From assembly GCA_965218055.1 (NCBI GenBank), contig CBDCKA010000002.1:1798001-1862000 (forward strand): a stretch of DNA of 64,000 nucleotides. Reading direction: 5' to 3'. This document shows, in pieces, positions 1 through 8,852 of the stretch; position 1 is the first letter of the stretch; every line of letters begins with the position of its first letter. The notes under the pieces were generated by a model. The model saw nothing but the letters and a program-made list of their open reading frames with translations. It did no database searches and was not told the DNA's origin. Made by a program: the position numbers and the translations under genes. Source of the DNA: CBDBKE01 sp965218055. GTDB lineage: Bacteria > Acidobacteriota > Terriglobia > JAJPHL01 > JAPKYU01.

Positions 1-1
1 T

Positions 2-1312
2 CTGGTGCGCCTGGCGCCACAGGAATCGGCCGCTGCCCGGGCGGCCTCAGGAACGCAGACCTCCCTGGCGCCACGCACTGCACTGGTGTTTCGCTGGCGT
101 TGGGCGCTGCCTACACTGGCTGGCGTGATCCTGGTAGGGTCGGTCGTCTATTACGAGCGCTTCCAGATTGTGCGCCCCCGCCCCTCTACTGCGCCTGCCC
201 GCGTCGTTGACCAGGTGGCCCCTGCGCCGGAGTTGCCAACAGGTCCGGAAGCGCCCCAGGCTCCCGCGCCCCAGGTTCTCGCAGAGGTTGCCCCCAGTCG
301 CAGCGGCCCACTAGGCGAAGCCGACAAGGCGCGCGCGGTTGGGGGAACAATAGTTGGGCGAACGACAGTTGGGGAAACGACAGCGGCAGTGGCTTCGGAG
401 GAAGAGCAGTGGCAGCAACAAACAGAGCAAGACCCCAAAGGCAATTTCGCCTTCTACAAGGCACCAACAACAGCTCCTGTCCCGGCGGTTCCATCTCCTT
501 CGTTTGCACCGGCGCCCCCATCGGCGCCCCGATCAGGAGCAGATCGGCTGGAGCACCTTGAAAGCTCCGCTCAGCACAAACTCAAGAAGGAAGCGGAGCC
601 GCAGGCGCTTGATGACGCAGTTGCGCGGGGCAAACCCGAACTGCGAGCTGGGGCTTCGGTCGCCAACGAGCTCACCAATCGCGGTCGAGCCGAAACGGCT
701 CCGAAGCCCTCCCGATCGAAAGAATTGCAGAAGGCGGCAGCCGAGCCGAAGAATGCGGCCAAGAGTGTCGTGGCACGCGAGGGTCGGCTCGCGGAACGTG
801 CCGATGTAGCTGAAGGGGCCCAAGAGAAGGAGACCAGGCAGGCAGGCGTTGGGGGCCGTCAGTACGCCAGGGCGGCCGGCCTGGAAGAGGGCGCTGGCGC
901 GGCCACGGGTCTTAAGGCGCGCGACGCTCAGACGCGCGGGCCGTTCCGCAAACAAATCCCGGCCGCGACGCACCGGCTGGCCCTGACTGTCTCCGGCCAA
1001 CTGCTGGTGGCCCCGGCGGAGTCCAACAAATGGCAGCCGCTGACCATGCCGTCGGAGCCGTCGGGCCCGTCAGGCGCGGCGGTCACAGATTTCGCCGTTT
1101 TTGGCGACCATTTGTGGGTGCTGTTGCCCGTGGGCCGGGTTGCGCACTCTGCCAACCTGGGCCGAAGCTGGGATCCGGTGGTCGAGACGGGAGCCAAAGA
1201 TCCTGCGACTATTTCTTTCAGGAACGCTCTTGCGGGGGAAATCCAGACCCGTTCCGGACGCCGCCTGCGCACCACCGACGGCGGCCAGAATTGGCAGCCG
1301 GTGCAGAAATAG
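2..1312 (+). CDS. Membrane-anchored protein with C-terminal photosystem-stability/BNR-like repeat (5' partial)
   Basis: The reading frame is open to the left edge of the window, so the true start is probably outside; the first possible start inside is a GTG at 5. One membrane helix (about residues 32-50, around LAGVILVGSVVYY) is followed by a long Pro/Ala- and Lys/Glu-rich low-complexity linker. The last ~110 residues resemble the Ycf48/BNR type of beta-propeller blade, with a closing motif RTTDGGQNWQPV. This layout (N-terminal zinc-finger or anti-sigma part, one helix, linker, propeller piece) is common in acidobacterial anti-sigma-like proteins, but the diagnostic N-terminus is not visible here. 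It converges on the MBL hydrolase gene with only 3 bp between the stops. Confidence 0.7.
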   Translation: MVRLAPQESAAARAASGTQTSLAPRTALVFRWRWALPTLAGVILVGSVVYYERFQIVRPRPSTAPARVVDQVAPAPELPTGPEAPQAPAPQVLAEVAPSRSGPLGEADKARAVGGTIVGRTTVGETTAAVASEEEQWQQQTEQDPKGNFAFYKAPTTAPVPAVPSPSFAPAPPSAPRSGADRLEHLESSAQHKLKKEAEPQALDDAVARGKPELRAGASVANELTNRGRAETAPKPSRSKELQKAAAEPKNAAKSVVAREGRLAERADVAEGAQEKETRQAGVGGRQYARAAGLEEGAGAATGLKARDAQTRGPFRKQIPAATHRLALTVSGQLLVAPAESNKWQPLTMPSEPSGPSGAAVTDFAVFGDHLWVLLPVGRVAHSANLGRSWDPVVETGAKDPATISFRNALAGEIQTRSGRRLRTTDGGQNWQPVQK

Positions 1313-1315
1313 CGC

Positions 1316-2188
1316 CTAACTCGTCTTGGCCGGTACCGGCTCGGGCACCGGCTCAAACTTGTACTTGCCGCCCTCGCCAACCCGCACATAGCCCCAAGGG
1401 TGTTCCGCGTCGTGGACAAAGACGCAGAGCCAATTCTCGGCCGCGGCTTCGGCCAGCAGGCGCTTCTTATTTTCGATGGTCTCCAGCGGGAACAGGTCAA
1501 ACGCCGCGACCCAGGTGGGATTCAGGTGTGCGGTGGAGGGCACCAGGTCGGAGAAGTAGGCGCAGGTCTGCCCGCCGGAATGGATCAACACCACCTGCAG
1601 GTTCCGGGTGTGGCCCGGCGTGACCCGCACGACCAGGCCCGGGGCCAGGGTGGCGCTGCCGTCCAGCAGCGTCATCTGGCCGCTCGTAACCAGCGGGTCG
1701 TAGTTTTCATCCAGGTAGCTGACGCGATCGCGGTCATGGCGGAGGTGGGCATGCTCCCACTCGCCGCGCTGTACGGAGTAGCGGGCCCGCGGGAAGACGG
1801 GCACTGCCTGACTTCCCTGCCAGCGGCTGTTGCCCCCGCAATGGTCGAAGTGCAGATGTGTATTGACGACCAGATCTATGGAGTCGGGATCAATGCCGCG
1901 GGCGGCGATGTCTTCCGGCAGGCTGCGCTCGCGCTGGACGCCGTAAAGGCGAACCCGCTTCTCATCCAGTTTCTCACCAATGCCGGTTTCGACCAGGATT
2001 GTGTGGCGGCTGCTGCGGGCTAGGAGGCAGTTCAGTCCAACTCGGATGAGGTTTTCCTCATCGGCCGCCTTCTTGCGGCTCCAGAGCACCTTGGGGACCA
2101 CACCGAAATAGACGCCGCCGTCCAGCTGGTAGGTGCCGTCAGAAACCAGGAACAGCTCATAGTCGCCCAGCGTGATCCGATCCCGCAT
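1316..2188 (-). CDS. MBL-fold metallo-hydrolase
   Basis: A 290-residue metallo-beta-lactamase-fold hydrolase of the lactonase/quorum-quenching-like type. The dinuclear metal site is complete: THLHFDH at 110-116, PGH at 191-193, a bridging Asp in SDLVP (D214) and a late His in VFVHD (H259). There is no signal peptide, so it should be cytoplasmic. The substrate cannot be read from sequence; relatives hydrolyse lactones, thioesters or phosphodiesters. The gene lies just downstream of the YtxH gene on the same strand (15 bp gap) and could be co-transcribed with it. Confidence 0.88.
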   Translation of the reverse strand: MRDRITLGDYELFLVSDGTYQLDGGVYFGVVPKVLWSRKKAADEENLIRVGLNCLLARSSRHTILVETGIGEKLDEKRVRLYGVQRERSLPEDIAARGIDPDSIDLVVNTHLHFDHCGGNSRWQGSQAVPVFPRARYSVQRGEWEHAHLRHDRDRVSYLDENYDPLVTSGQMTLLDGSATLAPGLVVRVTPGHTRNLQVVLIHSGGQTCAYFSDLVPSTAHLNPTWVAAFDLFPLETIENKKRLLAEAAAENWLCVFVHDAEHPWGYVRVGEGGKYKFEPVPEPVPAKTS

Positions 2189-2203
2189 CAGCCGGTTGAA
2201 CTG

Positions 2204-2539
2204 CTAGCCACGAACGAACTTTCGACCGCGTTCCACCAACTCTGAGGCATCTTCCACGATCTCCCGGCCGCGGTCCGCGAATTCCCGGCTGCGGTCGTAG
2301 AGGTCATGCCCCTGCTCAGAAACGAAGTCACGCGCTTCCTCGGCCTTGTCGGAAGCGAAATCGCGCGCCTCGTCGGCCTTGTCGGAAACGAAGTGCCGCG
2401 CCTTTTTGGCCTTCCTGGAGAGGTAGCGGCGAGCGTCGCGGCCCGAGCGAGGCGCGTACAGCAACGCCAGGCCCGCCCCAAAGCTGATTCCCGCCAAGAA
2501 CCAGAGCGTCCGGCTGCCAACTTCTTCATTCTGTGCCAT
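2204..2539 (-). CDS. YtxH domain-containing protein
   Basis: A small protein of 111 residues. The chosen start at 2539 (MAQNEEVGSR) has a strong AGGAGG ribosome site about 8 bases upstream; an alternative start 14 codons earlier has none. Near the N-terminus is a short glycine-rich hydrophobic stretch (WFLAGISFGAGLALLYAPRS), the hallmark of YtxH/gas-vesicle-like proteins. A highly charged amphipathic repeat follows (three units of DKADEARDFASDKA type), likely coiled-coil. YtxH proteins are linked to general stress; no enzymatic role is expected. Confidence 0.82.
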   Translation of the reverse strand: MAQNEEVGSRTLWFLAGISFGAGLALLYAPRSGRDARRYLSRKAKKARHFVSDKADEARDFASDKAEEARDFVSEQGHDLYDRSREFADRGREIVEDASELVERGRKFVRG

Positions 2540-2708
2540 GTTGTTTTCCTCCTGCTCTATGTCACGGCGGACACGAAACACCGTTGCACTCTATTATTTT
2601 AACACAATTTTAGCGGCGCCGGGGTCCGCTGCATCTCGCGCCTGGCGGGCAGCCAGGGCGGGAGTTACCAGGGTGTGAACAGCCTCGGAAATTCGCCGCC
2701 CGAGAGGG

Positions 2709-2738
2709 TTGCTCCCCAACCTCATTTATGGCTATAAT
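2709..2738 (+). promoter_or_regulatory. Candidate sigma-70-type promoter
   Basis: A perfect TATAAT at 2733-2738 lies 18 bp downstream of TTGCTC (2709-2714, four of six matches to TTGACA). It reads rightwards in the 430-bp gap between the YtxH start and the zwf end, towards a hairpin and a small ORF. Pattern only; no transcript evidence. Confidence 0.4.
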
Positions 2739-2751
2739 TTGCCCCTTTGGG

Positions 2752-2788
2752 ACCTCGGGGAGAGTAGAATGCATCCATTCACCGAGGT
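2752..2788 (+). other. Inverted repeat / candidate structured RNA leader
   Basis: Outer arms ACCTCGG (2752-2758) and CCGAGGT (2782-2788) pair perfectly. Inside is a second stem GAATG/CATTC closed by a CATC loop. It starts about 14 bases after the predicted -10 box. The trailing TTTCTAATT is a weak U-tract, so it may be a leaky terminator or a leader structure rather than a strong terminator. Confidence 0.4.
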
Positions 2789-2831
2789 TTCTAATTAAGA
2801 GAATGTTCGGCGCGGACTAGGTCAAACGGGG

Positions 2832-2933
2832 ATGGTCACAATCTTCTTTGGGCTCTTGAAGAGAACGCTGCTTGTAGCGGCGACCATCAGTCTGCTTGCT
2901 GTTGGCGCCGCCCTGCTTTTTTCCAGACTTTAG
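2832..2933 (+). CDS. Possible 33-residue single-pass membrane peptide
   Basis: ATG at 2832 opens a 33-codon frame ending TAG at 2931-2933. The peptide is almost entirely one hydrophobic helix (around LLVAATISLLAVGAALLF) with two flanking basic residues. It lies downstream of a candidate promoter and hairpin in an otherwise empty gap. No homologue is recognised; short hydrophobic frames can arise by chance. Confidence 0.3.
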   Translation: MVTIFFGLLKRTLLVAATISLLAVGAALLFSRL

Positions 2934-2971
2934 CGCTCAGCCCTTCTGGTATCAGGTTCCCGCCTCGGGTT

Positions 2972-4462
2972 CTACTCCTGCTTCGGCGTTGCGCCTTCGG
3001 ATCCACGCAGGGCCGGTGGTCCCAGGCCAAGCAGTTGCTCAGCTTCCGGTGGACCCCAGTCACCGGCTGCGTAGAAGTGAACAGGGCCACGCTGTTCGAG
3101 CACGGGGGTGTATAAACGCCAGGAAGCTTCCACTTCATCGTCGCGGACAAACAGCGTCTGGTCACCTTCCAGCACGTCGAGCAACAGTGTCTCGTACCCG
3201 TCTGGAAGAGGAGCAAAAGCTTCCTCATAGCGAAAGCGAAGACGGTGCGTTTCGAGCGTCAGTTGCTTGCCCGGCGTCTTCACCTCGAACTGCAGGTCGA
3301 ACCCCTCGTCAGGCTGCAGCGTGATCAGCAAAGCGTTCGGGTTGAGCTTGCACGAGTCAAACCGTCGAAAGAAGGTCACCGGGGGACACCGAAACCTGAC
3401 GGCAATTTGGCTCACTCGACGGGGTAACCGTTTTCCGGTGGACAGGTAGAACGGCACACCGTGCCAGCGCCAGTTTGCTATCTCCAAGCGGAGGGCCACG
3501 AACGTTTCGGTCTGCGAGTCGGGCGCCACACCAGGTTCCTCCCGGTAGCCCGGCACCTCGGTGCCATTCAGTTTGCCCCGGCTGTATTGACCGAGGACCA
3601 CGTCCTCCGGACGGATGCGCTCCATCGAGCGCAGCACTTTAACCTTCTCGTCACGGATGGCGTCGGCGTCAAAAGCCGCAGGAACTTCCATGGCCGTCAG
3701 CGTTAAAAGCTGGGTCAGGTGATTCTGCACCATGTCGCGCAAAGCGCCGGCGTGTTCGTAGTAGCCAGCCCGCTGCTCCACTCCCAAACTCTCTGCCACG
3801 GTGATCTCCACACTGTCGACCCGGTCGCGGTTCCAAAGGGGTTCGAACAGGGCGTTGGCGAAGCGGAAGGCAAGCAAGTTCTGTACCGTCTCCTTGCCCA
3901 GGTAGTGGTCGATCCGATAGACCTGCGACTCCTCAAAATGGCGATGCACCAGGGCGTTCAGCTCCTGGGCGGAGCCCAGATCGCGCCCAAAGGGTTTCTC
4001 GATCACCAGACGGATCCAGCCCGAACTGCGGTTCAATCCCGCCCCGGCAAGCCCGCTGATTGTAGCCGGAAACGCTTCCGGGGACAGCGTCAGATAGAAC
4101 ACCCGGTTCCCTGGCAACTGATGCGCCTGCTCCAACTCGGCAATGCGCGCAGCCAGAGACCGGAACTCCTCCGGGGTGCCTTTGCCAATCGGCTGGAAGT
4201 GGAGACACTGATCGCACCAACGATCGCTTGACTCACCTGCCTCTATGCCCTCGGCCTTCAATGCCTCGCGCGTCTGGGCCCGGAAGCCGGCCTCTCCAGG
4301 CTCGCTTTTCCGCGCCACGCCAAGGATCACGCTACGATGGAGATGCCCGCGGGTGGCCAGGCGGTAGAGCGAGGGCAGGAGTTTGCGGCGCATCAGGTCG
4401 CCGGTCGCGCCAAAGACGACGAACAAATGGGCGTCCGCACGGGGATTGGAAGGCCCGCTCAT
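2972..4462 (-). CDS. zwf: Glucose-6-phosphate 1-dehydrogenase
   Basis: Oxidises glucose 6-phosphate to 6-phosphogluconolactone with reduction of NADP+, the entry to the oxidative pentose-phosphate pathway. At 496 residues it has the normal length. Visible landmarks are the nucleotide-binding FGATGDL at 17-23, EKPFG at 155-159 and the substrate-binding/catalytic RIDHYLGKE at 183-191. The start ATG at 4462 lies one base after the gndA stop, so translation is probably coupled. It is the last gene of the tal-pgi/HAD/gndA/zwf operon. No separate 6-phosphogluconolactonase gene is seen in the window. Confidence 0.97.
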   Translation of the reverse strand: MSGPSNPRADAHLFVVFGATGDLMRRKLLPSLYRLATRGHLHRSVILGVARKSEPGEAGFRAQTREALKAEGIEAGESSDRWCDQCLHFQPIGKGTPEEFRSLAARIAELEQAHQLPGNRVFYLTLSPEAFPATISGLAGAGLNRSSGWIRLVIEKPFGRDLGSAQELNALVHRHFEESQVYRIDHYLGKETVQNLLAFRFANALFEPLWNRDRVDSVEITVAESLGVEQRAGYYEHAGALRDMVQNHLTQLLTLTAMEVPAAFDADAIRDEKVKVLRSMERIRPEDVVLGQYSRGKLNGTEVPGYREEPGVAPDSQTETFVALRLEIANWRWHGVPFYLSTGKRLPRRVSQIAVRFRCPPVTFFRRFDSCKLNPNALLITLQPDEGFDLQFEVKTPGKQLTLETHRLRFRYEEAFAPLPDGYETLLLDVLEGDQTLFVRDDEVEASWRLYTPVLEQRGPVHFYAAGDWGPPEAEQLLGLGPPALRGSEGATPKQE

Positions 4463-4463
4463 C

Positions 4464-5372
4464 TCATGTGTCTCGCTTCACCGCATGGCCACCGAATTGC
4501 TCGCGCATGACGGCGAGCAGTTTGTCCGCAAACGGTTCGCTTTCCCTGGAGCGGAAGCGGCGCTGCAAGGCCAGAGTGATGACCGGAATGGAGCAGCTGA
4601 GTTCGATTGCCTCCAGAACCGTCCAGCGGCCTTCCCCAGAGTCGGCCACGTAGGGAGCAATGCCTTCCAGTGTAGGGTTCTCGCTGAGAGCCTGTGCCGT
4701 CAGGTCGAGCAACCAGGACCGCACGACACTCCCGTACCGCCAGATTTCGGCGATCCGCTCGAGGTTCAAGCCGAACTCGCTCTTGGCCTGCATCAGGGCA
4801 AACCCCTCGGCATAGGCTTGCATCAGGCCATATTCAATTCCGTTGTGAACCATTTTGACGAAGTGTCCGGCGCCGCTCGGACCCACGTGTCCCCAGCCCT
4901 TGTCCGCAGCCGGGGCCAGCGTTTGGAAGATGGGCGAGAGGCGCTGGACGACCTGCGCGTCCCCGCCGATCATCATGCTATAGCCCTCGCGAAGACCCCA
5001 CACGCCGCCGCTGGTGCCGGCATCCACAAATTGCAGGCCGCTCTGTTTGACCGCCTCGGCGCGCCGCATCGTGTCTTTGTAGTTGGAATTGCCGCCATCC
5101 ACGATCACGTCATCTCGGCTCATCAGAGGCAACAAAGCCTCGATCGTCTCATCCACTGGGTTGCCAGCCGGGATCATCAGCCAGACCACCCGCGGTGGCT
5201 TGAGTTGCTCGACAAGATTCGGCAGCGAATCGGCACCGACGGCGCCTTTCTCCACCACCCGCCGGACCGCCTCCGGATCCCGTGCGTAGCCTACCACGCG
5301 ATGACCGTCGAGCAAGAGCCGCTCGGCCATATTCCCGCCCATGCGGCCCAGCCCAATCATCCCCAATTCCAT
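4464..5372 (-). CDS. gndA: 6-phosphogluconate dehydrogenase, short NAD-type
   Basis: Oxidative decarboxylation of 6-phosphogluconate to ribulose 5-phosphate. The 302-residue length marks the short form (GndA/YqeC type, often NAD-preferring), not the ~470-residue NADP form. Seen: the dinucleotide motif GLGRMG at 7-12, the active-site region DAGTSGGVWGL at 117-127, and the catalytic GAGHFVKMVHNG stretch at 168-179 with K173. It sits directly upstream of zwf and 14 bp downstream of a HAD phosphatase gene on the same strand, so all are probably one transcript. Cofactor preference is inferred from family length, not tested. Confidence 0.94.
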   Translation of the reverse strand: MELGMIGLGRMGGNMAERLLLDGHRVVGYARDPEAVRRVVEKGAVGADSLPNLVEQLKPPRVVWLMIPAGNPVDETIEALLPLMSRDDVIVDGGNSNYKDTMRRAEAVKQSGLQFVDAGTSGGVWGLREGYSMMIGGDAQVVQRLSPIFQTLAPAADKGWGHVGPSGAGHFVKMVHNGIEYGLMQAYAEGFALMQAKSEFGLNLERIAEIWRYGSVVRSWLLDLTAQALSENPTLEGIAPYVADSGEGRWTVLEAIELSCSIPVITLALQRRFRSRESEPFADKLLAVMREQFGGHAVKRDT

Positions 5373-5386
5373 GGCACTCCTCCCGG

Positions 5387-6007
5387 CTATCCAGAGTCAA
5401 CCTCTACGCCGTGCTTCTGAAGCTCCCGGCGCAACTGCGCTGGATCCTGATAGTGAACGGTCCGCATACCCAGAAGCTGCGCGCATTCCAGGTTCAAAGC
5501 CCGGTCGTCAATGAAGAGACATTCTTCCAGCTCGCGCTGGGTAATTTGCGAGGCCAGACGATAGATCGCCCGCTCCGGTTTCTTCACACCCAAGAAGCAG
5601 GAGCTGAAAAAGGCCTTGAAGTAATCGCGCAACCGAAATTGTTCGATACGGTAGAGGTTCAATTCCAACGACTCGTTGTTCAGCGTGGCCATCAGATACT
5701 TCCCCGAGTTCGCCAATCGGGCCGCCAGCGCCAGCACCTCCGGGAGCGGCTGGGATTGAGCAAACATGGAGGTCTTGAACTCCTCCCGGCCGAACGGGCG
5801 CGCCCGATAGAAGACCGTTCGCTGCAAGTACTCGTCAAGGGTGAGCCGGCCCGCCTCAAAATCAGGAACCATCAGTTCATGCCGATCTTCAAACTCTTCC
5901 CAGTCTAAGTTGAACTGCTCGGTGGCGCGGCGGCGCGCCGCGCGATCCCAACCATTGGTCAGGAGCACGCCGCCCACATCCCAGAACAACGCGGTGATCT
6001 TAACCAT
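5387..6007 (-). CDS. HAD-family phosphatase (HAD-IA, YihX-like)
   Basis: A 206-residue haloacid-dehalogenase-fold hydrolase. Motif I is WDVGGVLL with nucleophile D10. A later acidic motif CLFIDDRALN provides the Mg2+-binding aspartates, and GVKKPERAIY carries the motif III lysine. I chose the ATG at 6007 because it overlaps the tal-pgi stop by 8 bp and motif I follows at once; an upstream start would add 26 residues in the tal-pgi overlap. Its placement between tal-pgi and gndA suggests a sugar-phosphate substrate, which is inference. Confidence 0.88.
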   Translation of the reverse strand: MVKITALFWDVGGVLLTNGWDRAARRRATEQFNLDWEEFEDRHELMVPDFEAGRLTLDEYLQRTVFYRARPFGREEFKTSMFAQSQPLPEVLALAARLANSGKYLMATLNNESLELNLYRIEQFRLRDYFKAFFSSCFLGVKKPERAIYRLASQITQRELEECLFIDDRALNLECAQLLGMRTVHYQDPAQLRRELQKHGVEVDSG

Positions 6008-8783
6008 GCACCACCTCCGGCACCACCTCCGCCAGCCGCTTGAGCCCACCCTCAACGTCGCTGCCCAGGTTGACCCGCAGGACACGCCGGCCGCGCTGCT
6101 TCAGGGCCATGAAATCGCCCAGCGCCTGGGCCTGGATGAGGGCTCCAAACGTGTACTCGGTTTCCGGTACGGCCAGGTCCTGTTTGGGATTGTCCACCAG
6201 TTGCAGGAAAAGGCCCGTGTTCGGCCCGCCCTTGTGCAGTTGGCCGGTGGAATGCAAGAAGCGCGGGCCATACCCCAGCGTCGTGGGAGCCTTCAGACGG
6301 CTCCCCAGGGCTTGACGAATTTTTTGCAGCGCTGTTGTGACCTCCGCCGCCGGCGCCAGGTAGGCCTGAAGCGCAATGTAGTCGCCGGGTCCGACTGCAG
6401 CCAGCCAGCTCTGCAGAGCCTGGGCCAGCGGTTTTCGCCGCGCAGCCGATATCGGCTTCTCCCCATTGTGCGACTTCTTAGCTTTGGCTTTTGCTTGTCC
6501 CATCGCCTGCCGTGCCAGTTCCTTGGCCAACTGAACGTCCGGCTGGTTGAAGGGGTGGATTCCGAGAACGGCCCCCGCAGCTGCCACAGCCACTTCCCAG
6601 CGGAAAAACTCCTGGCCCAGATCCACCATCTCCGAAAGCCCCAGGCGGACAACGGGGTGGCCTGCAGCTTCCAGTGCCGCTAGCTGGGTCTCCAGTTTCG
6701 AGTCTCCTTCACCATCCCCGGGCCCATCCCTAGACAGGTGAACGAAGAGCCGGTCCGGGCCGTAACCCTCCAGAGGGCGCACCGGTTCGTCAGCGACCGG
6801 AAGAATACCTTTCCCGTCTTTGCCGGTGCTCTCGGCGATCAGTTGTTCTACCCAGGCCGGTAAAGAGGCCAGTGAGGGGGAGGCCAAGAACGTTACCTTG
6901 TCGCGTCCCGCCAGAGCGAGTTCACCCAGAGTGGATCCCAGCGTCAAGCTCGGGTTGTCGGATCCCGGAACACAAAAGGCGCTGGCCTCAGCCATTCGCC
7001 AGGCACGATCCAGGAGCCGGTGTACGTCCACGCCGATCAGCGCTGCCGGCACCAGACCAAAGACGCTGAGCGCGGAATACCGCCCGCCCACTTCAGGGGG
7101 TGCGGAAAAAGTGCGACGGAACTTCCGCTCCATTGCAACCTTTTCCAGCGGTGTTGCTGGATCCGTGATGGCGACGAAATGACGTCCCGGGGTGCCGGTC
7201 AACCGGCTTACACGCTCCCAGAAATAACGGAAAAACGAGAGCGTCTCTCCGGTCGTGCCCGACTTGCTGGAGACCAAAAACAGAGTGTGCAGCAAATCAA
7301 TGCGCTTCTCGACGTCGCGCACGGCTGCGGGGTGTGTACTGTCAACAACGATGAGAGCGGGGTGAGCTGGCGCGTTGCCGAAAGACTGCTGGAAAACCTC
7401 CGGCGCCAGGCTGGAACCGCCCATCCCCAGGACGACCACATGCCGGATGCCGTCGGCCTTCGCCTGCTGGGCGAAACCTGCCAGCTCGTCCAGCTGTTCA
7501 TGCATCTGTTCGGGGAGGTTGAGCCAACCCAGCCGGTCGGTCAGCTCTGGCGCCGGCTGCGACGACCAGAGCGTCGGATCCTTCTGCCAGAGCCGACAGG
7601 CAAAGCGATCCTTCTGCCATGCCTGCAGCCGCTCCTCCACTTTGCCCTGGTAGCTTCCGACGTTGAGTTGTTCGCGGGTTGCCTGGCCGGCCAGCAGCCC
7701 CTTGCGCTTCTCTTCCAGCGCGCCGAGAAGTTGCTCAAAGGAAGCCGCGAAGGAGCTGACGCCGTCTGCTTGCAAACTCTCGGTGATCGCATTCAGGTCA
7801 ATGCCGAGCTTGGCCAACCGCTTCAGCGTTTCCTCCGCTTCCGCCTGTCCTTGCTCCACGGTGTTGCCCGCCACGCGGCCGTGGTCCCTGAAGGCATCCA
7901 AAGTGGCCGGAGGGACAGTGTTCACCGTATCGGCGCCAATCAGTTGCTCGACGTAGAGGACGTCGGAGTAGGCAGGGTTCTTGGCGCCGGTACTGGCCCA
8001 CAGCGGCCGCTGCACGCGAGCACCGCGGTTGCGGAGCGCAGCGAACGAGGCACCGTTGAAAATTTCCCGGAAGCGTCTGTAAACCATCCTGGCATTCGCA
8101 ATCGCGGCCTGGCCTCGCAAGGCCAAAGCTTCCGGCGTGCCAATTTCTCCCAGTTTTCGGTCGACGGACGTGTCCACTCGGCTGACAAAGAAGGACGCCA
8201 CCGAAGCGACCTGCGGCTCGGAGGACCGCTCGAGTCCACGCAGGTAGGCCTGGGCCACCGCTTCGTAGTGAGCCAGGGAAAACATCAGCGTGACGTTGAC
8301 GTTGATTCCCTCGCCAATGAGCGCAGCAATGGCGGGAATTCCTTCGGGCGTCGCGGGCACCTTGATCATTACGTTGGGGCGGTCCAGTGCCTTCCACAGG
8401 CGACGCGCTTCGGCGAGGGTGCCCGCGGTGTCATGAGCCAAGCGGGGTGAGACCTCCAGGCTGACGAAGCCGTCGGCTCTCTGGGTACTCTCATAAACAG
8501 GACGAAACGCATCGGCCGCCTTCTGGATATCCTCTACCGCCAGCGTCTCGAACAGTGCGGCAGTGTCAGCGTGGGGATCCTCCCCGAGCCGGACACGCAA
8601 GGCATCATCGTAGTCCTTGCTGCCAGAGATGGCTTTTTCGAAGATCGTCGGATTGCTGGTGACACCACGAAGGCCGTCTTCCCGGATCAACCGTCCGAGT
8701 TCGCCGCTGGTGATCAAGCTTCGCCGGATGTAGTCGAGCCAGATTGACTGGCCCTGCTTCTCGAGCTCCTTGAGTGGGTTCAT
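6000..8783 (-). CDS. tal-pgi: Bifunctional transaldolase / glucose-6-phosphate isomerase
   Basis: A 927-residue fusion. The N-terminal ~370 residues are transaldolase: TSNPTIFEKAI (43-53) and the Schiff-base lysine K141 in MIKVPATPEG. The C-terminal ~550 residues are phosphoglucose isomerase, with VVLGMGGSSLAPE and the phosphate-binding SSKSGTTGET. The fusion links the non-oxidative pentose branch to the fructose-6-P/glucose-6-P pool, which then feeds zwf, two genes downstream. Tal-Pgi fusions are known in several bacterial phyla, including Acidobacteriota. The ATG at 8783 has an AGGAGGG-type ribosome site. First gene of the operon. Confidence 0.95.
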   Translation of the reverse strand: MNPLKELEKQGQSIWLDYIRRSLITSGELGRLIREDGLRGVTSNPTIFEKAISGSKDYDDALRVRLGEDPHADTAALFETLAVEDIQKAADAFRPVYESTQRADGFVSLEVSPRLAHDTAGTLAEARRLWKALDRPNVMIKVPATPEGIPAIAALIGEGINVNVTLMFSLAHYEAVAQAYLRGLERSSEPQVASVASFFVSRVDTSVDRKLGEIGTPEALALRGQAAIANARMVYRRFREIFNGASFAALRNRGARVQRPLWASTGAKNPAYSDVLYVEQLIGADTVNTVPPATLDAFRDHGRVAGNTVEQGQAEAEETLKRLAKLGIDLNAITESLQADGVSSFAASFEQLLGALEEKRKGLLAGQATREQLNVGSYQGKVEERLQAWQKDRFACRLWQKDPTLWSSQPAPELTDRLGWLNLPEQMHEQLDELAGFAQQAKADGIRHVVVLGMGGSSLAPEVFQQSFGNAPAHPALIVVDSTHPAAVRDVEKRIDLLHTLFLVSSKSGTTGETLSFFRYFWERVSRLTGTPGRHFVAITDPATPLEKVAMERKFRRTFSAPPEVGGRYSALSVFGLVPAALIGVDVHRLLDRAWRMAEASAFCVPGSDNPSLTLGSTLGELALAGRDKVTFLASPSLASLPAWVEQLIAESTGKDGKGILPVADEPVRPLEGYGPDRLFVHLSRDGPGDGEGDSKLETQLAALEAAGHPVVRLGLSEMVDLGQEFFRWEVAVAAAGAVLGIHPFNQPDVQLAKELARQAMGQAKAKAKKSHNGEKPISAARRKPLAQALQSWLAAVGPGDYIALQAYLAPAAEVTTALQKIRQALGSRLKAPTTLGYGPRFLHSTGQLHKGGPNTGLFLQLVDNPKQDLAVPETEYTFGALIQAQALGDFMALKQRGRRVLRVNLGSDVEGGLKRLAEVVPEVVHG

Positions 8784-8852
8784 GGTTCCCTCCTGCTGGC
8801 GTTGAAGGCAGCTTCAAGCAAACTGATTCCATAACCTGCCAGGATCATGCCC

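Noticed and set aside
4383..5420. 345-codon plus-strand frame
   Set aside because: Antisense to gndA, low-complexity mixed composition, no domain.
7020..8450. Long plus-strand frame opposite tal-pgi
   Set aside because: It lies entirely antisense to a clear transaldolase/isomerase and encodes no recognisable domain; long antisense frames are expected in GC-rich genes.
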